Origin: Paraburkholderia sp. PGU19
GTDB lineage: Bacteria > Pseudomonadota > Gammaproteobacteria > Burkholderiales > Burkholderiaceae
NCBI RefSeq assembly: GCF_013426915.1
Contig: NZ_AP023182.1
Location: forward strand, 868,001-932,000
Direction: 5' to 3'
DNA: 64,000 nucleotides
The first letter of the stretch is position 1. The number at the start of each line of letters is the position of its first letter. Below the pieces are notes generated by a model, which ran no database searches, was not told the origin of the DNA, and saw nothing but the letters and a program-made list of their open reading frames with translations. Made by a program: the position numbers and the translations under genes. Of the stretch, positions 8,423 through 18,051 are shown piece by piece.

Positions 8423-9846
8423 AAACGCTTCGCACGCTCTCGCAAAGCACGCTTGGCCTTATCGTCTGCCTGGCGGTGGGCGGCCTGTGCGGTGTGTTTG
8501 CCGAGCCCGTTGGACAATTCGCGTATTTCGTTGGCCAGCTGTATCTGTCAGTCGTCAACATGGCGGCGATCCCGCTATTGGTCGTGGCAACATTTTTCGG
8601 ATTGCGGCAGGTCATCGCGTTGCCGAAGCCGCGCACGCGGGTCGGCACGATCGTTGGTCTTGCGCTCGGGCTCGTAGTGGTCAGCGCGATCGTCGGCACG
8701 CTGCTGGGCGTGCTCATCAAGCCGGGCGAGCACCTGTCCGCGGCCGCGCATGCGCACCTTGGCGAACTCGTGCTCAAGAGCGCCAGCGATGCGGAAGAAG
8801 TGCGCGTGACGCTGTTCGACCACGGCGGCAGCAGCGATGACGCAGCGCCTGGCGTGCTCAGCATCGCCGATATTTTCCCGGACAACTTTTATCGCGCGCT
8901 CGCGGAAGGCCGCTCGCTCGGCATCCTGACGGGCACGCTCCTGTTTGGCATGGCGTTCGCCGCGCTCTCGCGCGAGAAAACGAAGATGCTGAGCAATGTG
9001 TTCGAAGGCGTGTATCGCTCGCTCGAAACGATCATTGCGCATGCGAACCTGCTGATTCCTGTCCTCGTGCTTGGCGTTGCCGCCAATCTGACGTCGCACA
9101 CGCAAAGCGCCACGCTCGATGCAATGAGCAGCCTGCTGCTGTGCTTCGCCGTGTCCACGATTGTGCTTTCGACCGTGGCAGTCGGCACGATCGCCGCGCG
9201 CGCGGGACAGCCATTTTTGCGCGTACTCGGCAGCCTGAAAGCGCCGCTGCTGATCGGCCTCACATCGGGCAGCGCCACGGCGCCTATTCCCCACACCATC
9301 GAAGCAATGAGCGAGCGCCTCGGATTCAGCCGTGGCGTCGTCGAACTGGTCGTGCCGTTCGGCTCGGTGTTCGTCCGGGCGGGCTCGGCGCTGTACTACA
9401 CGCTGGCGACGGTGTTCGTCGCCAATCTCTACGAACGGACACTTGGACCGGGTGAAATCGTGGTGATCTGCGCGGCGTCTGTGATCGCCGCGTTCGTCTC
9501 GGCCGGGCAGAACGGTGTCGCGACGGTCGGCTATACGGGACTGGTGCTGTCGCTGCTGAATCTGCCTGTCGAGGCCGCAGGCATTCTCCTCGTTACGGTC
9601 GATCTGATCTGTGAGGGACCGCGCAACGTATTGAGCCTGCTTTCGGTGTGCACGGTGATCGCGCTCGTCTCGGCGGGATTGCCTTCGGAACGGGTGGCCG
9701 CCATCGATACGCGCGGCGCAGTCGTCGAATTGAACCCGGTGTTGCGCTTCACTTTCACGCGCGGGCAGCTCGTGCTTGCCGTGGGCTGCGTGATGATGGT
9801 GGCGTCGCTGATCGTGGTGATGGGAATTGGAGTGGGAGCGAGATGA
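8419..9846 (+). CDS. Divergent SDF-family symporter (second copy)
   Basis: A 475-residue polytopic protein related to the first SDF protein of the cluster. The start at 8419 shares ATGA with the racemase stop. It keeps the HP1-like TSGSATAPIPHT, but the NMDGT region reads VFVRAGSALYYT. The last helix has DLICEGPRNVL, so the substrate-reading arginine remains while the neighbouring Asp is Glu and the later Asn/Asp pair is lost. This suggests an acidic substrate with altered ion coupling. The stop overlaps the tssJ start by 4 bases, so it is translated together with the T6SS core. A role in uptake or export of D/L-acidic amino acids is inference from the racemase next to it. Confidence 0.8.
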   Translation: MKTLRTLSQSTLGLIVCLAVGGLCGVFAEPVGQFAYFVGQLYLSVVNMAAIPLLVVATFFGLRQVIALPKPRTRVGTIVGLALGLVVVSAIVGTLLGVLIKPGEHLSAAAHAHLGELVLKSASDAEEVRVTLFDHGGSSDDAAPGVLSIADIFPDNFYRALAEGRSLGILTGTLLFGMAFAALSREKTKMLSNVFEGVYRSLETIIAHANLLIPVLVLGVAANLTSHTQSATLDAMSSLLLCFAVSTIVLSTVAVGTIAARAGQPFLRVLGSLKAPLLIGLTSGSATAPIPHTIEAMSERLGFSRGVVELVVPFGSVFVRAGSALYYTLATVFVANLYERTLGPGEIVVICAASVIAAFVSAGQNGVATVGYTGLVLSLLNLPVEAAGILLVTVDLICEGPRNVLSLLSVCTVIALVSAGLPSERVAAIDTRGAVVELNPVLRFTFTRGQLVLAVGCVMMVASLIVVMGIGVGAR

Positions 9847-10367
9847 TCAACGTTGGGATGTGCTTATTCACGCGCGACTGGACGCGCTCATGCAGGCGGC
9901 TGGCGAAGGGCACGACGGGGCTCCTCGCAGCGGTGTGCGTTGTGGGTGCACTCGGAGGATGCAGCGTCTTCGGGATGAGCGGTGAGAAGGCGAAATGGTC
10001 GCAGGTGACGTTGAGTGCCAGCGACGAAGTGAACAACAACAGCGCCGTCGCTGTGGACATCGTCCTCGTGAGCGACGACGCATTGCTTGCCCGTATTGCC
10101 GAAATGCCGGCCTCAAAATGGTTCGCGGGTCGCAACGATCTGGTGAATACGTATCCGAAGAATCTGCGGTATCGCGGCTGGGAGATCGTGCCGGGCCAGC
10201 GCGTCGAAGTGAATGGGGACGATTTTGCCGGGCCGCGTGTTGCCGGCGCGTTTGTATTTGCCAATTACGAAGGTCCGGGCGCGCATCGCGTGCGGATCGA
10301 GCACTTCAGCGGCCACATGGTGGTGCAGCTCGAAGGCAACAACTTTTCCGTTCTGGATGCGAAATGA
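9843..10367 (+). CDS. tssJ: T6SS outer-membrane lipoprotein TssJ
   Basis: TssJ anchors the TssL-TssM membrane complex to the outer membrane. The 174-residue product has a signal peptide with a lipobox (ALGGC, Cys at about residue 40) and a beta-sandwich domain with the conserved early segment containing WSQVTLSASDEVN and NNNSAVAVDIVLV. The start at 9843 overlaps the preceding symporter stop (ATGA), and the stop overlaps the tssK start (ATGATG). The first residues before the lipoprotein signal are longer than usual, so a later start is possible. Confidence 0.92.
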   Translation: MINVGMCLFTRDWTRSCRRLAKGTTGLLAAVCVVGALGGCSVFGMSGEKAKWSQVTLSASDEVNNNSAVAVDIVLVSDDALLARIAEMPASKWFAGRNDLVNTYPKNLRYRGWEIVPGQRVEVNGDDFAGPRVAGAFVFANYEGPGAHRVRIEHFSGHMVVQLEGNNFSVLDAK

Positions 10368-11698
10368 TGCATGACGCCAACATGGCGGTGACCGACCGTA
10401 TCGAATGGTTCGAGGGCATGCTGCTCTCGCCGCAGCATTTTCAGCAGATGGCTTCGCGTATCGATTCGCTGGTGGCGTGGCAGACGCTGGCGGCCGCGCC
10501 GTTCAGCTGGGGCGTGCGGCGCCTCGTGTTCGACCACGGCTTGTTGCCCGCAGGTCTTTTGCGTGTGCTCGAACTCGACGCGATCATGCCCGATGGCACG
10601 GCCGTGACCTACGATGCGCACGCAGAAGGCGCGGTGCGCCTCGAACTGGCGCTCGAACCGTTCGCGGCCGCGCTCTCGAATGGTCCGATCGATTTCTATC
10701 TGGTGTTACCCGTTGCGGCTTCGATGCGCCGCAGCGCGCAGGTTAAGCGCTTCCGTTCGAGTATGAGCGCGCCTGTCGAGGATCAGGTTTCCGATGCGCC
10801 GCCCGCCGATATCCCGCGGCTGATGCCCAATCTCGCGCTCGCGGCGGGCGAACTGCCTTCGGCGATGCACGTGTATCTGCGGCTTGGCTCGCTGTACAAG
10901 GACAACGAAGTGGTGCGGCTCGGCGAACATCTGCCGCCGCTGCTGGAAGTGGCGCGCGACAATCCGCTGTGGACCAGCGTCGCGTCGCTGCTCGGACAAT
11001 TGCGCGGCAAGGCTGCATTCGTTGCGCGACAAACGGCGAACCCTTCGTCCAAAGTCGACGACCGGTTGACGCAGCTGGAACTCAAGGACCGCTTGCGCAG
11101 CCTGCTGAGCGCATTGCCGCTCGCCGAAGCGACGCTGCGCACGCCGCATCTGCATCCGCTTTCGCTGTATCTGTCGCTGGCGGCGCTTAACGGGTCGCTG
11201 GCGATGCTCAAGCCCGGCGGCCTGCCGCCCGTACCCGCCGACTACGATCATGCCGATCCGCTGTCGGTATTCACGCCGCTGTTGCGCTCGCTGCGCGAAT
11301 CGATGTCGGAAGTCAACGAAGAGTATCGCGAGCACAAGTTCGAATTCCGTCACGGTGCATTCGAAATCTCGCTGCATCCGGACTGGATCGGCGAGCGTCT
11401 TGTGGTCGGCCTGCGCGGCCAGTCGGATCGCGATCTGCTGGCGTGGATGGACGGCGCCGTGATCGGCTCGCAGTCGGTCTATGCGTCGTTGCGCAGCCGC
11501 CGTGTGCTGGGCGCCGCGCGGCGCGGCATCGACTACGCCGAGGATCTCGGCTTGCGTTCGGGCTCGGGCTACCTGCTGTTCGAAGTTCAGGCCGAGCACG
11601 CGCTGGTGCTGGCGAGCGAGCTGCTGGTGATTGGCAACCCCAACGAGGGCGCGAGTGCGCAGCGGCCGCAGGAAATGCTGCTGTTCGTGAAGGGCTGA
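10364..11698 (+). CDS. tssK: T6SS baseplate protein TssK
   Basis: TssK links the baseplate to the membrane complex. The N-terminal signature IEWFEGMLLSPQHFQQ is clear a few residues after the start. The product is 444 residues, normal for the family, with the expected C-terminal domain (about residues 315-440). I chose the ATG at 10364, which overlaps the tssJ stop; the much longer upstream frame covers tssJ out of frame. An 86-base gap separates it from tssL. Confidence 0.95.
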   Translation: MMHDANMAVTDRIEWFEGMLLSPQHFQQMASRIDSLVAWQTLAAAPFSWGVRRLVFDHGLLPAGLLRVLELDAIMPDGTAVTYDAHAEGAVRLELALEPFAAALSNGPIDFYLVLPVAASMRRSAQVKRFRSSMSAPVEDQVSDAPPADIPRLMPNLALAAGELPSAMHVYLRLGSLYKDNEVVRLGEHLPPLLEVARDNPLWTSVASLLGQLRGKAAFVARQTANPSSKVDDRLTQLELKDRLRSLLSALPLAEATLRTPHLHPLSLYLSLAALNGSLAMLKPGGLPPVPADYDHADPLSVFTPLLRSLRESMSEVNEEYREHKFEFRHGAFEISLHPDWIGERLVVGLRGQSDRDLLAWMDGAVIGSQSVYASLRSRRVLGAARRGIDYAEDLGLRSGSGYLLFEVQAEHALVLASELLVIGNPNEGASAQRPQEMLLFVKG

Positions 11699-11784
11699 CA
11701 GCGGGATAACCGCGCGATGAAGCGCGCAACGATGGCAGCGACCACGTACGCGCACAAACAGGCAACGATCAAGGCAAGCTGAGC

Positions 11785-12537
11785 ATGGCACGCAACCGAC
11801 CCGAACCCGAAGAAGACGATCTCGTGACGGAACAGTTCCGCACGTTTCTCGACGAGCTAGTCAGGGCGCAGACGCGATTTTCCGAGTTGCCTGATGCCGA
11901 CCCGGACCTCGCTGCGCAGAGCATGAGTCGTCATCTGCTCGATCTGCTCGAAATCCAGACACTGCAGTCGCGGCGTGACAGCACGCGCTTCGAGATGGAG
12001 ACGATCGCCGATGCCCGCTATCTGAAAGCGGTCCTCGCCGACGAAATACTGCTGAACTCGCTGTGGTCCGGGCGCGATCGCTGGACGGGCTATCTGCTCG
12101 AATCGACGCTGTTTCGTACCAACGTCGCGGGCGATCAGATTTTCCGTCGCATCGAGCAATTGCTGTCGGACCGCGAACCGTCGGACCGCAATCTCGCGCG
12201 GCTCTATCTGTTCGCCCTTGCGATGGGCTTCCAGGGGCGCTTTCGCGATACCGACGCGGCGGCGCGTCTGCGCAGCTATCGCGAGGAGCTCTACGAGTTT
12301 GTCTATCAGCGCCGCCCGGATCTCGGCGGGCGTGAGCGTGTGTTGTCCGAGGCGGCTTATGGCAACACGTTGTCGCATGTCGCGCCGCGCAAGCTGCCGA
12401 CTGTGAGCCGCTGGACCGTGATTCTGATGCTCGCCGCAGTGTCGCTGCTTGCGATTTCCGAAATGCTGTGGCTGTGGCAGTCGTGGCCCGTACGCGACGC
12501 GCTGCATGCCGACCCGGTGACGGGGAGAAGTTCATGA
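11785..12537 (+). CDS. tssL: T6SS inner-membrane protein TssL (DotU family)
   Basis: TssL forms the inner-membrane complex with TssM. The 250-residue product has the cytoplasmic DotU domain (conserved YLKAVLADEILLN near residue 75) and one C-terminal transmembrane helix (about 210-230), as in family members. The C-terminus is short, with no peptidoglycan-binding OmpA-like domain, so anchoring must come from another subunit. tssM follows about 60-90 bases later, depending on its start. Confidence 0.93.
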   Translation: MARNRPEPEEDDLVTEQFRTFLDELVRAQTRFSELPDADPDLAAQSMSRHLLDLLEIQTLQSRRDSTRFEMETIADARYLKAVLADEILLNSLWSGRDRWTGYLLESTLFRTNVAGDQIFRRIEQLLSDREPSDRNLARLYLFALAMGFQGRFRDTDAAARLRSYREELYEFVYQRRPDLGGRERVLSEAAYGNTLSHVAPRKLPTVSRWTVILMLAAVSLLAISEMLWLWQSWPVRDALHADPVTGRSS

Positions 12538-12625
12538 ATGTTCGCTGTTTTATGCCAGCTTTCGGGCCTGACGTTGTGCTTTCGATGCCGTCGCGCGGAT
12601 GCCTGTCATGTGTGGGAGTGCGTCC

Positions 12626-15600
12626 ATGCTGACGAGCAACCTGTTTCTGCTTTCGATCGCGCTGCTTACGCTCGTCGTATGCGTCGTGCTTGGCGCCGTG
12701 CTGTATTTCGCGGTCCACGGTTCGCACGCGAAGCCGCAAACCGAGCGCAAGATCGTGCGTCTGCGCTCGGACTCGCTCCGCAGCGCGTTTCGCCAGGCGG
12801 TCGAACTGATCGAAGGCAATATCGCGACGCGTGCCGAGCGCTACAACATTCCGTGGATCATGATCCTCAACGAAGGAGACGATCCACGACCACTGCCGAT
12901 CGCCCAGGCGGGCGTGGCCAGCGTGCTCGGTGCTGACGCAGCGAGCCCCGCCGCCACACAAGGCATCTCGTGGCATTTCTTCGACCGTGGCATCGTGGTC
13001 GATATCAAGGCGACCTATCTCGGCTCGCCGGATGACGATGGCGACGGCAAGCCGTGGGACGAGTTTCTCAGCCTGTGCCGCAACTACCGGCAGCAGCGTC
13101 CGTTCGATTCCGTCGTGATCACGGTGCCGGCCGCCACGCTGCTCGCCGACAACACGGACGCGCGTCTCGAACTCGTACGCCACGCGAAGCTTGCGCATCG
13201 CCGTCTCTGGCTTGCACAGAACCGTTTCGCGATGCGCTTTGCCGTCTACGTGGTCATCACCGGCTGCGAGGCCTTGCCCGGCTTCTCGACCTTTGCGCGT
13301 GCGCTGCCGGAGCCGATGCGGGCCAGCATGCTCGGCTGGTCGTCGCCCTACGATCTGTCGACGACCTATCAGCCCGACTGGGTCGACACGGCGATGAACA
13401 GCGTGATGCGTTCGGTTTCGGATGCAAGCGCCGAACTGTTCGCACTCGATTCGGCACATCTCGACGCGCGGCAGTTCCTGCAACTGCCTTCGCGTATTGA
13501 TGCGATGCGTGCTCAACTGCAGCTCTATGTCGACGAGTTGCTGCGCGCGAGCGCGTACCACGAACCGTTCTTTTTCCGTGGCATCTACCTCACAGGCGAC
13601 GCGAGCGAATTCGCGCAGTGGAGCGTGACGCAGGGCGGGGAATCGTTGGCGCAACTCGAGGCGTTACCGCCGGCATCGGGGTCGCAACGCGACAGTGTCA
13701 TGTTGTATGCGGACGGCGCGGCAGACGAACCCGCCGATGCGAACATGGGGGACGGACGTCAGGAACCGGGCGGCGCAATCAACGACCTGATGTTGCAGCC
13801 TGCTTTCCTGCGTGACCTCTTCGAGAAGAAAATCTTCCTCGAATACGGGTTGACGCGCCCGTCGCGCTCGCAGCATCTGACACGCCCGGTGATGAACCGC
13901 GCGCTGCGCTGGGGCAGCATTGCGCTGCTCGGTGGCTGGGGCATCGGTCTTGTCGTCGCTACCGTGCAGCTGAGCCACCGCAATGGCGAACTCGTCGCCG
14001 CGCTCGGCTCACTGCGTCGCGATGCAGGGGAGCGCGCCGCGGCTGCGCAGCGAGGCCAGGAACTTCCCGCCGACTGGTATCGCCGCAAGGCGCTGGCGCT
14101 CATCGTGCTGAATCAGAATCTGAAAACTGACAGCACGTGGACGGTTTTCATGCCGGGCTCCTGGAGCATCGTCGATGACCTGAGCGCACGCGTGAAGGAG
14201 CGCTTCGAGCGTGAGTTCGGCGAAATCGCTGTCGCCGCGCTCGAGCGCGAGATGTATGCACGGGTGAGTCAGCTGACGGGTGTCGGACGCGATCCGAGCA
14301 CGGGACAGCTGATCGCAGGCGACGACTGCACAGCGCCTGGCGGCATGCGTGCCGATGCCGGCGCTGCACCGAGCCTTGCCGTCGAAGACCTTCCGCAGAT
14401 GCGCGCATTGCAGCTCTACGTGAACAACGTCGACCAGTTCGACGCCGCGTTGCAGGCCCTGCAACGGCTCGAGCATCCAGCCGCCGATAACGCCGACGCA
14501 TTGCGCCTCGTGGTGCGTTACGCGCTGGGTGCGGAGTTGCAGGGCAACGTATCCGGGAGCCTGCCGTATTTCTATCGCGAGCAGAATGGAATGACTGCCG
14601 TGCGCACGTCGAGTATTGATCTCGTGCCCGTGCAACAGGCGTTGCGCTGTACGCTCGACAAGGGCGCACAGCAGGTCGATAACGGACTGTTCACGAACAA
14701 TCCTCTGCTGGTGGCCGAGCGTACGGTGACGGACAACCTCAACGCGCTCTCCGTCTCCGACGCAGGCGCCAGCGACTTCTCCAAACTCACGGCGGGTTAT
14801 CGGGCGGTGGTGGCGGGTATCGATGCGCAGCGCGATCTGCTCGCTTCGGGTAAGGGAGGCTGGCTGCATCAGGCGCAATTCACGCCGGGTCCGGTCTACG
14901 ATCGCACGCTCATGCGCGTCGCGCAGAACCGTCTGCTCGGCGCGGACCTCGCGGCACAGATCCGTCAACGGGATGACACAGGCTTCCAGGCGTTCCGTAG
15001 CGAACTGGCGCTACGGTTTGGTGGCACCAATAGCGGAATCGTCTGGATCGACAAGGACGCGCGATACAGCATCTCGCCCGATCGCGCCGCCATGCGTGAC
15101 AGTCTGTCGAGCTTGCTGAACCAGCCGTTCATGGTCGCACCGCGCAATCGCGAATTGCCGACCTTGGCCGATGGCTCGACGATCGTCTGGGACCGCGCGC
15201 AACTCGACCAGGCGCTGGCCCTTGGCGACGTGCGCAAGCGTTTCCTTGCCGAAGGCATGAACACCATGCCCGCAGCAATGCGCCCCGCGATCGAGGAGGC
15301 GCTCGATCTTCAGTTCGCGCGCCTGATTCTCGATCAGACGGCGGCTGCGGCGACCGTCACGACGGCGCAGAGCGATCAGGACAGCGCCGCGTTCGACGCC
15401 GCGCGCGTGCGGCTCGCGCGTATCGAAGCGCTGCTGACCGAGCTGGGCGCAAACGCGCAACTCGAAGACCTGGAAATGCTCGTGTCGGCCGATGCGATCG
15501 TGCATTTACAGCGCGTCGACAATGCGCTTACGCAGTCGGAGCTCTACATGACGCGCCAGGATAGTGGCAGCGATGGCGCGCGCGGCGGACGCGCGCCCGT

Positions 15601-16795
15601 GCTGGCGGCGTTCGGCGTTCCCGACGCCGCTTCGCTCGCCCCCTATCTGGACCAGCAGGCGGCGCGGGCGTTGTCCCTCGGCAAACAGGCTTCCGTATAT
15701 CTGACCGCGCTCGACGCGAGCAGTGCAACGGCACCGCTGGTGCAACGCTGGCATGCTATCAATCGCGATCTCGAACGCTATCAGCTCAAGAATCCGAACA
15801 GCAGCCTGTTGCGGCTCGAACAGTTCGCGCTGTCCGTGGCGGCGGACCCGGGGCCGGCTGGCTGCATGTCGAAGTTCACGGGGCGGCCTTCCACGAATGG
15901 TGAAGGCGACTACTTCGCGATCCTGCACGCGAGGCTCTATGACCGTTTGCTTGCACGTTGTAGTGAGTCTTACGTGTTCGACCTGCGTCAGCGATGGGCG
16001 AATTTCGCTTCGGCATTCAACGAGACCGTGGCCGGTCGTCAACCGTTCGACAACAGCAGCATGATTCACGTTGCTACGCGTGCCGACGCGGTGTCGGCCG
16101 ATTTTGCCGAACTCGGGCAGGTGCTCAAACGGTATGCGCCTGTGTCAGATGCGTTCCATGCAACGCGCGGCAATGCTGCGCAGGCGAACGTAGCGGGCGG
16201 CAAGCTGCGTCAGTTCATCGACAATTTCGATCAGGTCAGAACGCTGCTCGCGCCGCTGTATCCGTCCGACGACGGCGCGCCCAACGGTTACGACCTGAAT
16301 GTCGAATTTCGCGCCAACCGTGGCGGGGAGATCGCGGCCAACCAGGTGATCGACTGGACATTGACGGTCGGCTCGCAGAGCATTTCGATGAATGAAGCGC
16401 CGCACACGGTGCACTGGGACTACGGCACGCCGGTCTCGCTGGTGCTGCGTTTTGCAAAGGATTCACCGCTGACGGCAACGGCCGACCCGCAACAACGCGC
16501 GCTGTCGACGGACGGCCGCACACTGACGTGGCAGTTCTCCGACCCATGGGCGCTGATCTCGTTCATCAATCGCCAACGTGTCGCCGATACCAGCCTGCGC
16601 GGCGACAGCACCGCGCAGTTGCTGAAATTCGATTTCCCGCTTGGCACCGTCGATCCTGCCAATCTCGCTCTCTTGCCAAAGCAGGCGCACGGACGCGTGT
16701 TCGTGCGGCTTGCGCTGATGCCCGCCGGCAAGAAAACACCGTTGCCGTGGCCCGGCAGCTTCCCGGTGCGCGCACCGGACTGGACCGCGTTATGA
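12626..16795 (+). CDS. tssM: T6SS inner-membrane protein TssM (IcmF family)
   Basis: TssM spans the inner membrane and the periplasm and contacts TssJ. The protein is about 1,390 residues. A hydrophobic N-terminal helix follows the ATG at 12626 (MLTSNLFLLS); an ATG at 12599 in the same frame is an alternative. A second membrane helix lies near residue 440 (WGSIALLGGWGIGLVVA), followed by a large periplasmic region typical of IcmF_C. I see no P-loop GxxxxGK(S/T) in the cytoplasmic part where many TssM proteins have one, so this looks like a Walker-less version. The stop overlaps the next start by 4 bases. Confidence 0.93.
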   Translation: MLTSNLFLLSIALLTLVVCVVLGAVLYFAVHGSHAKPQTERKIVRLRSDSLRSAFRQAVELIEGNIATRAERYNIPWIMILNEGDDPRPLPIAQAGVASVLGADAASPAATQGISWHFFDRGIVVDIKATYLGSPDDDGDGKPWDEFLSLCRNYRQQRPFDSVVITVPAATLLADNTDARLELVRHAKLAHRRLWLAQNRFAMRFAVYVVITGCEALPGFSTFARALPEPMRASMLGWSSPYDLSTTYQPDWVDTAMNSVMRSVSDASAELFALDSAHLDARQFLQLPSRIDAMRAQLQLYVDELLRASAYHEPFFFRGIYLTGDASEFAQWSVTQGGESLAQLEALPPASGSQRDSVMLYADGAADEPADANMGDGRQEPGGAINDLMLQPAFLRDLFEKKIFLEYGLTRPSRSQHLTRPVMNRALRWGSIALLGGWGIGLVVATVQLSHRNGELVAALGSLRRDAGERAAAAQRGQELPADWYRRKALALIVLNQNLKTDSTWTVFMPGSWSIVDDLSARVKERFEREFGEIAVAALEREMYARVSQLTGVGRDPSTGQLIAGDDCTAPGGMRADAGAAPSLAVEDLPQMRALQLYVNNVDQFDAALQALQRLEHPAADNADALRLVVRYALGAELQGNVSGSLPYFYREQNGMTAVRTSSIDLVPVQQALRCTLDKGAQQVDNGLFTNNPLLVAERTVTDNLNALSVSDAGASDFSKLTAGYRAVVAGIDAQRDLLASGKGGWLHQAQFTPGPVYDRTLMRVAQNRLLGADLAAQIRQRDDTGFQAFRSELALRFGGTNSGIVWIDKDARYSISPDRAAMRDSLSSLLNQPFMVAPRNRELPTLADGSTIVWDRAQLDQALALGDVRKRFLAEGMNTMPAAMRPAIEEALDLQFARLILDQTAAAATVTTAQSDQDSAAFDAARVRLARIEALLTELGANAQLEDLEMLVSADAIVHLQRVDNALTQSELYMTRQDSGSDGARGGRAPVLAAFGVPDAASLAPYLDQQAARALSLGKQASVYLTALDASSATAPLVQRWHAINRDLERYQLKNPNSSLLRLEQFALSVAADPGPAGCMSKFTGRPSTNGEGDYFAILHARLYDRLLARCSESYVFDLRQRWANFASAFNETVAGRQPFDNSSMIHVATRADAVSADFAELGQVLKRYAPVSDAFHATRGNAAQANVAGGKLRQFIDNFDQVRTLLAPLYPSDDGAPNGYDLNVEFRANRGGEIAANQVIDWTLTVGSQSISMNEAPHTVHWDYGTPVSLVLRFAKDSPLTATADPQQRALSTDGRTLTWQFSDPWALISFINRQRVADTSLRGDSTAQLLKFDFPLGTVDPANLALLPKQAHGRVFVRLALMPAGKKTPLPWPGSFPVRAPDWTAL

Positions 16796-17943
16796 AACAG
16801 TCGTATCCGATGGATGTTGCTACCGGCCTCGAAGTCGATCTGGAGGCGTTGCTTGCGCCCGTGCCCGAGGGTGATGGCGCAGGCGTGTCGCTGCGCTATG
16901 AACCGGTGTACCAGCAGATTAGCGACGCGCGCACGCACGACGATGCGAGTGTGCCGATGGGCGAATGGGAGCGTCCGCTGATCAAGGCGGACTGGAAGCG
17001 CGTCGCGGCGCTGTCAACGGAAGCCCTCTGCACGCGCAGCAAGGATTTCCAGCTCGCGGCCTGGCTGTGCGAAGCGTGGACGCATCAGTACCGCATCGAA
17101 GGTTTTACGGCGGGCACGCAACTGATGGCGATGCTCGCAGAACATTACTGGCAAAACGCATGGCCCGCGCTCGAAGACGGCGACGCCGATGCGCGTGTCG
17201 CGCCGTTCGTCTGGCTCAACGACACCCTTGCGCTGGTGCTGACCTTGCATGTGCCGCTTCTTACGATCGAAGGGCGCGAACCCGCACACGTGAATCTGGA
17301 CGAATGGCAACGCGTCATCATGGAAGGCAGCGACGAAGACGGTGCCGGACTCACGCGAGACCTGCTCGACAAACACGTCACGCAAGGCAATAACCTCGCC
17401 GCATTGACGAGGCTGCATCAGCAACTCGACATTGCGCAAGAGAACTGGCGGGCGTTCGAGCGTCTGCTGGACGCACTGCTGCAACACGATGCGCCGCACC
17501 TTGGCCGTGTAACGGACGTATTGACGCGGCTTTCGCGCGCCGTAACCAGTCTGCTTGGCGATCGTGCAATGCAGCTGGCGCCGCCTGCGACGCAGCAGAA
17601 CGTACCGGCGATCCGGGTGGACAACGTTGCGCATACGAGGGCGGAGCTGCCGTCCTGGGAGAACGGGATGAGTGATGTGTTGCAGGATGCACCGGTTGGA
17701 CTGCAGTCTGCCGTGTCGCGGGACAAGCCCGCTTTTGCGGGTATCGAAAGCCGCGCTCACGCGTATCAATTGATCGAACTGGCAGCACAGTATCTGACGG
17801 AACACGAGCCGCACAGCCCCACGCCATTCCTGTTGAAACGCGCGGTCGCCTGGGGGCAGATGTCGCTGCCCGAACTCATGCGCGAAGTTGTACGGATCGA
17901 CGGCGATATGTCGCGGTTTTTTGCGATGCTTGAAGTCGAGTGA
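16792..17943 (+). CDS. tssA: T6SS cap/baseplate protein TssA (ImpA N-terminal domain)
   Basis: TssA primes and caps the growing T6SS tail. The ImpA_N domain is clear near the start: LEALLAPVPEGDGAGVSLRYEPVYQQI in two blocks, then W..PLIKADWKRV. The 383-residue length fits the short TssA class, and the C-terminal helical region contains LKRAVAWGQMSLPELMREV. I chose the ATG at 16792 because it overlaps the tssM stop (ATGA); the longer frame from 16528 is out of frame with tssM and unlikely. Confidence 0.92.
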   Translation: MKQSYPMDVATGLEVDLEALLAPVPEGDGAGVSLRYEPVYQQISDARTHDDASVPMGEWERPLIKADWKRVAALSTEALCTRSKDFQLAAWLCEAWTHQYRIEGFTAGTQLMAMLAEHYWQNAWPALEDGDADARVAPFVWLNDTLALVLTLHVPLLTIEGREPAHVNLDEWQRVIMEGSDEDGAGLTRDLLDKHVTQGNNLAALTRLHQQLDIAQENWRAFERLLDALLQHDAPHLGRVTDVLTRLSRAVTSLLGDRAMQLAPPATQQNVPAIRVDNVAHTRAELPSWENGMSDVLQDAPVGLQSAVSRDKPAFAGIESRAHAYQLIELAAQYLTEHEPHSPTPFLLKRAVAWGQMSLPELMREVVRIDGDMSRFFAMLEVE

Positions 17944-18051
17944 TGTTCGCACTTGTCGTTACATTCCGCTCCGTACGGGTGGTCCGAGAGTGCCTGATTT
18001 AACGAAAACTAAAGGCCCCCGCAGTGGCGCGGGCGGCATGGAGAGACTGCG

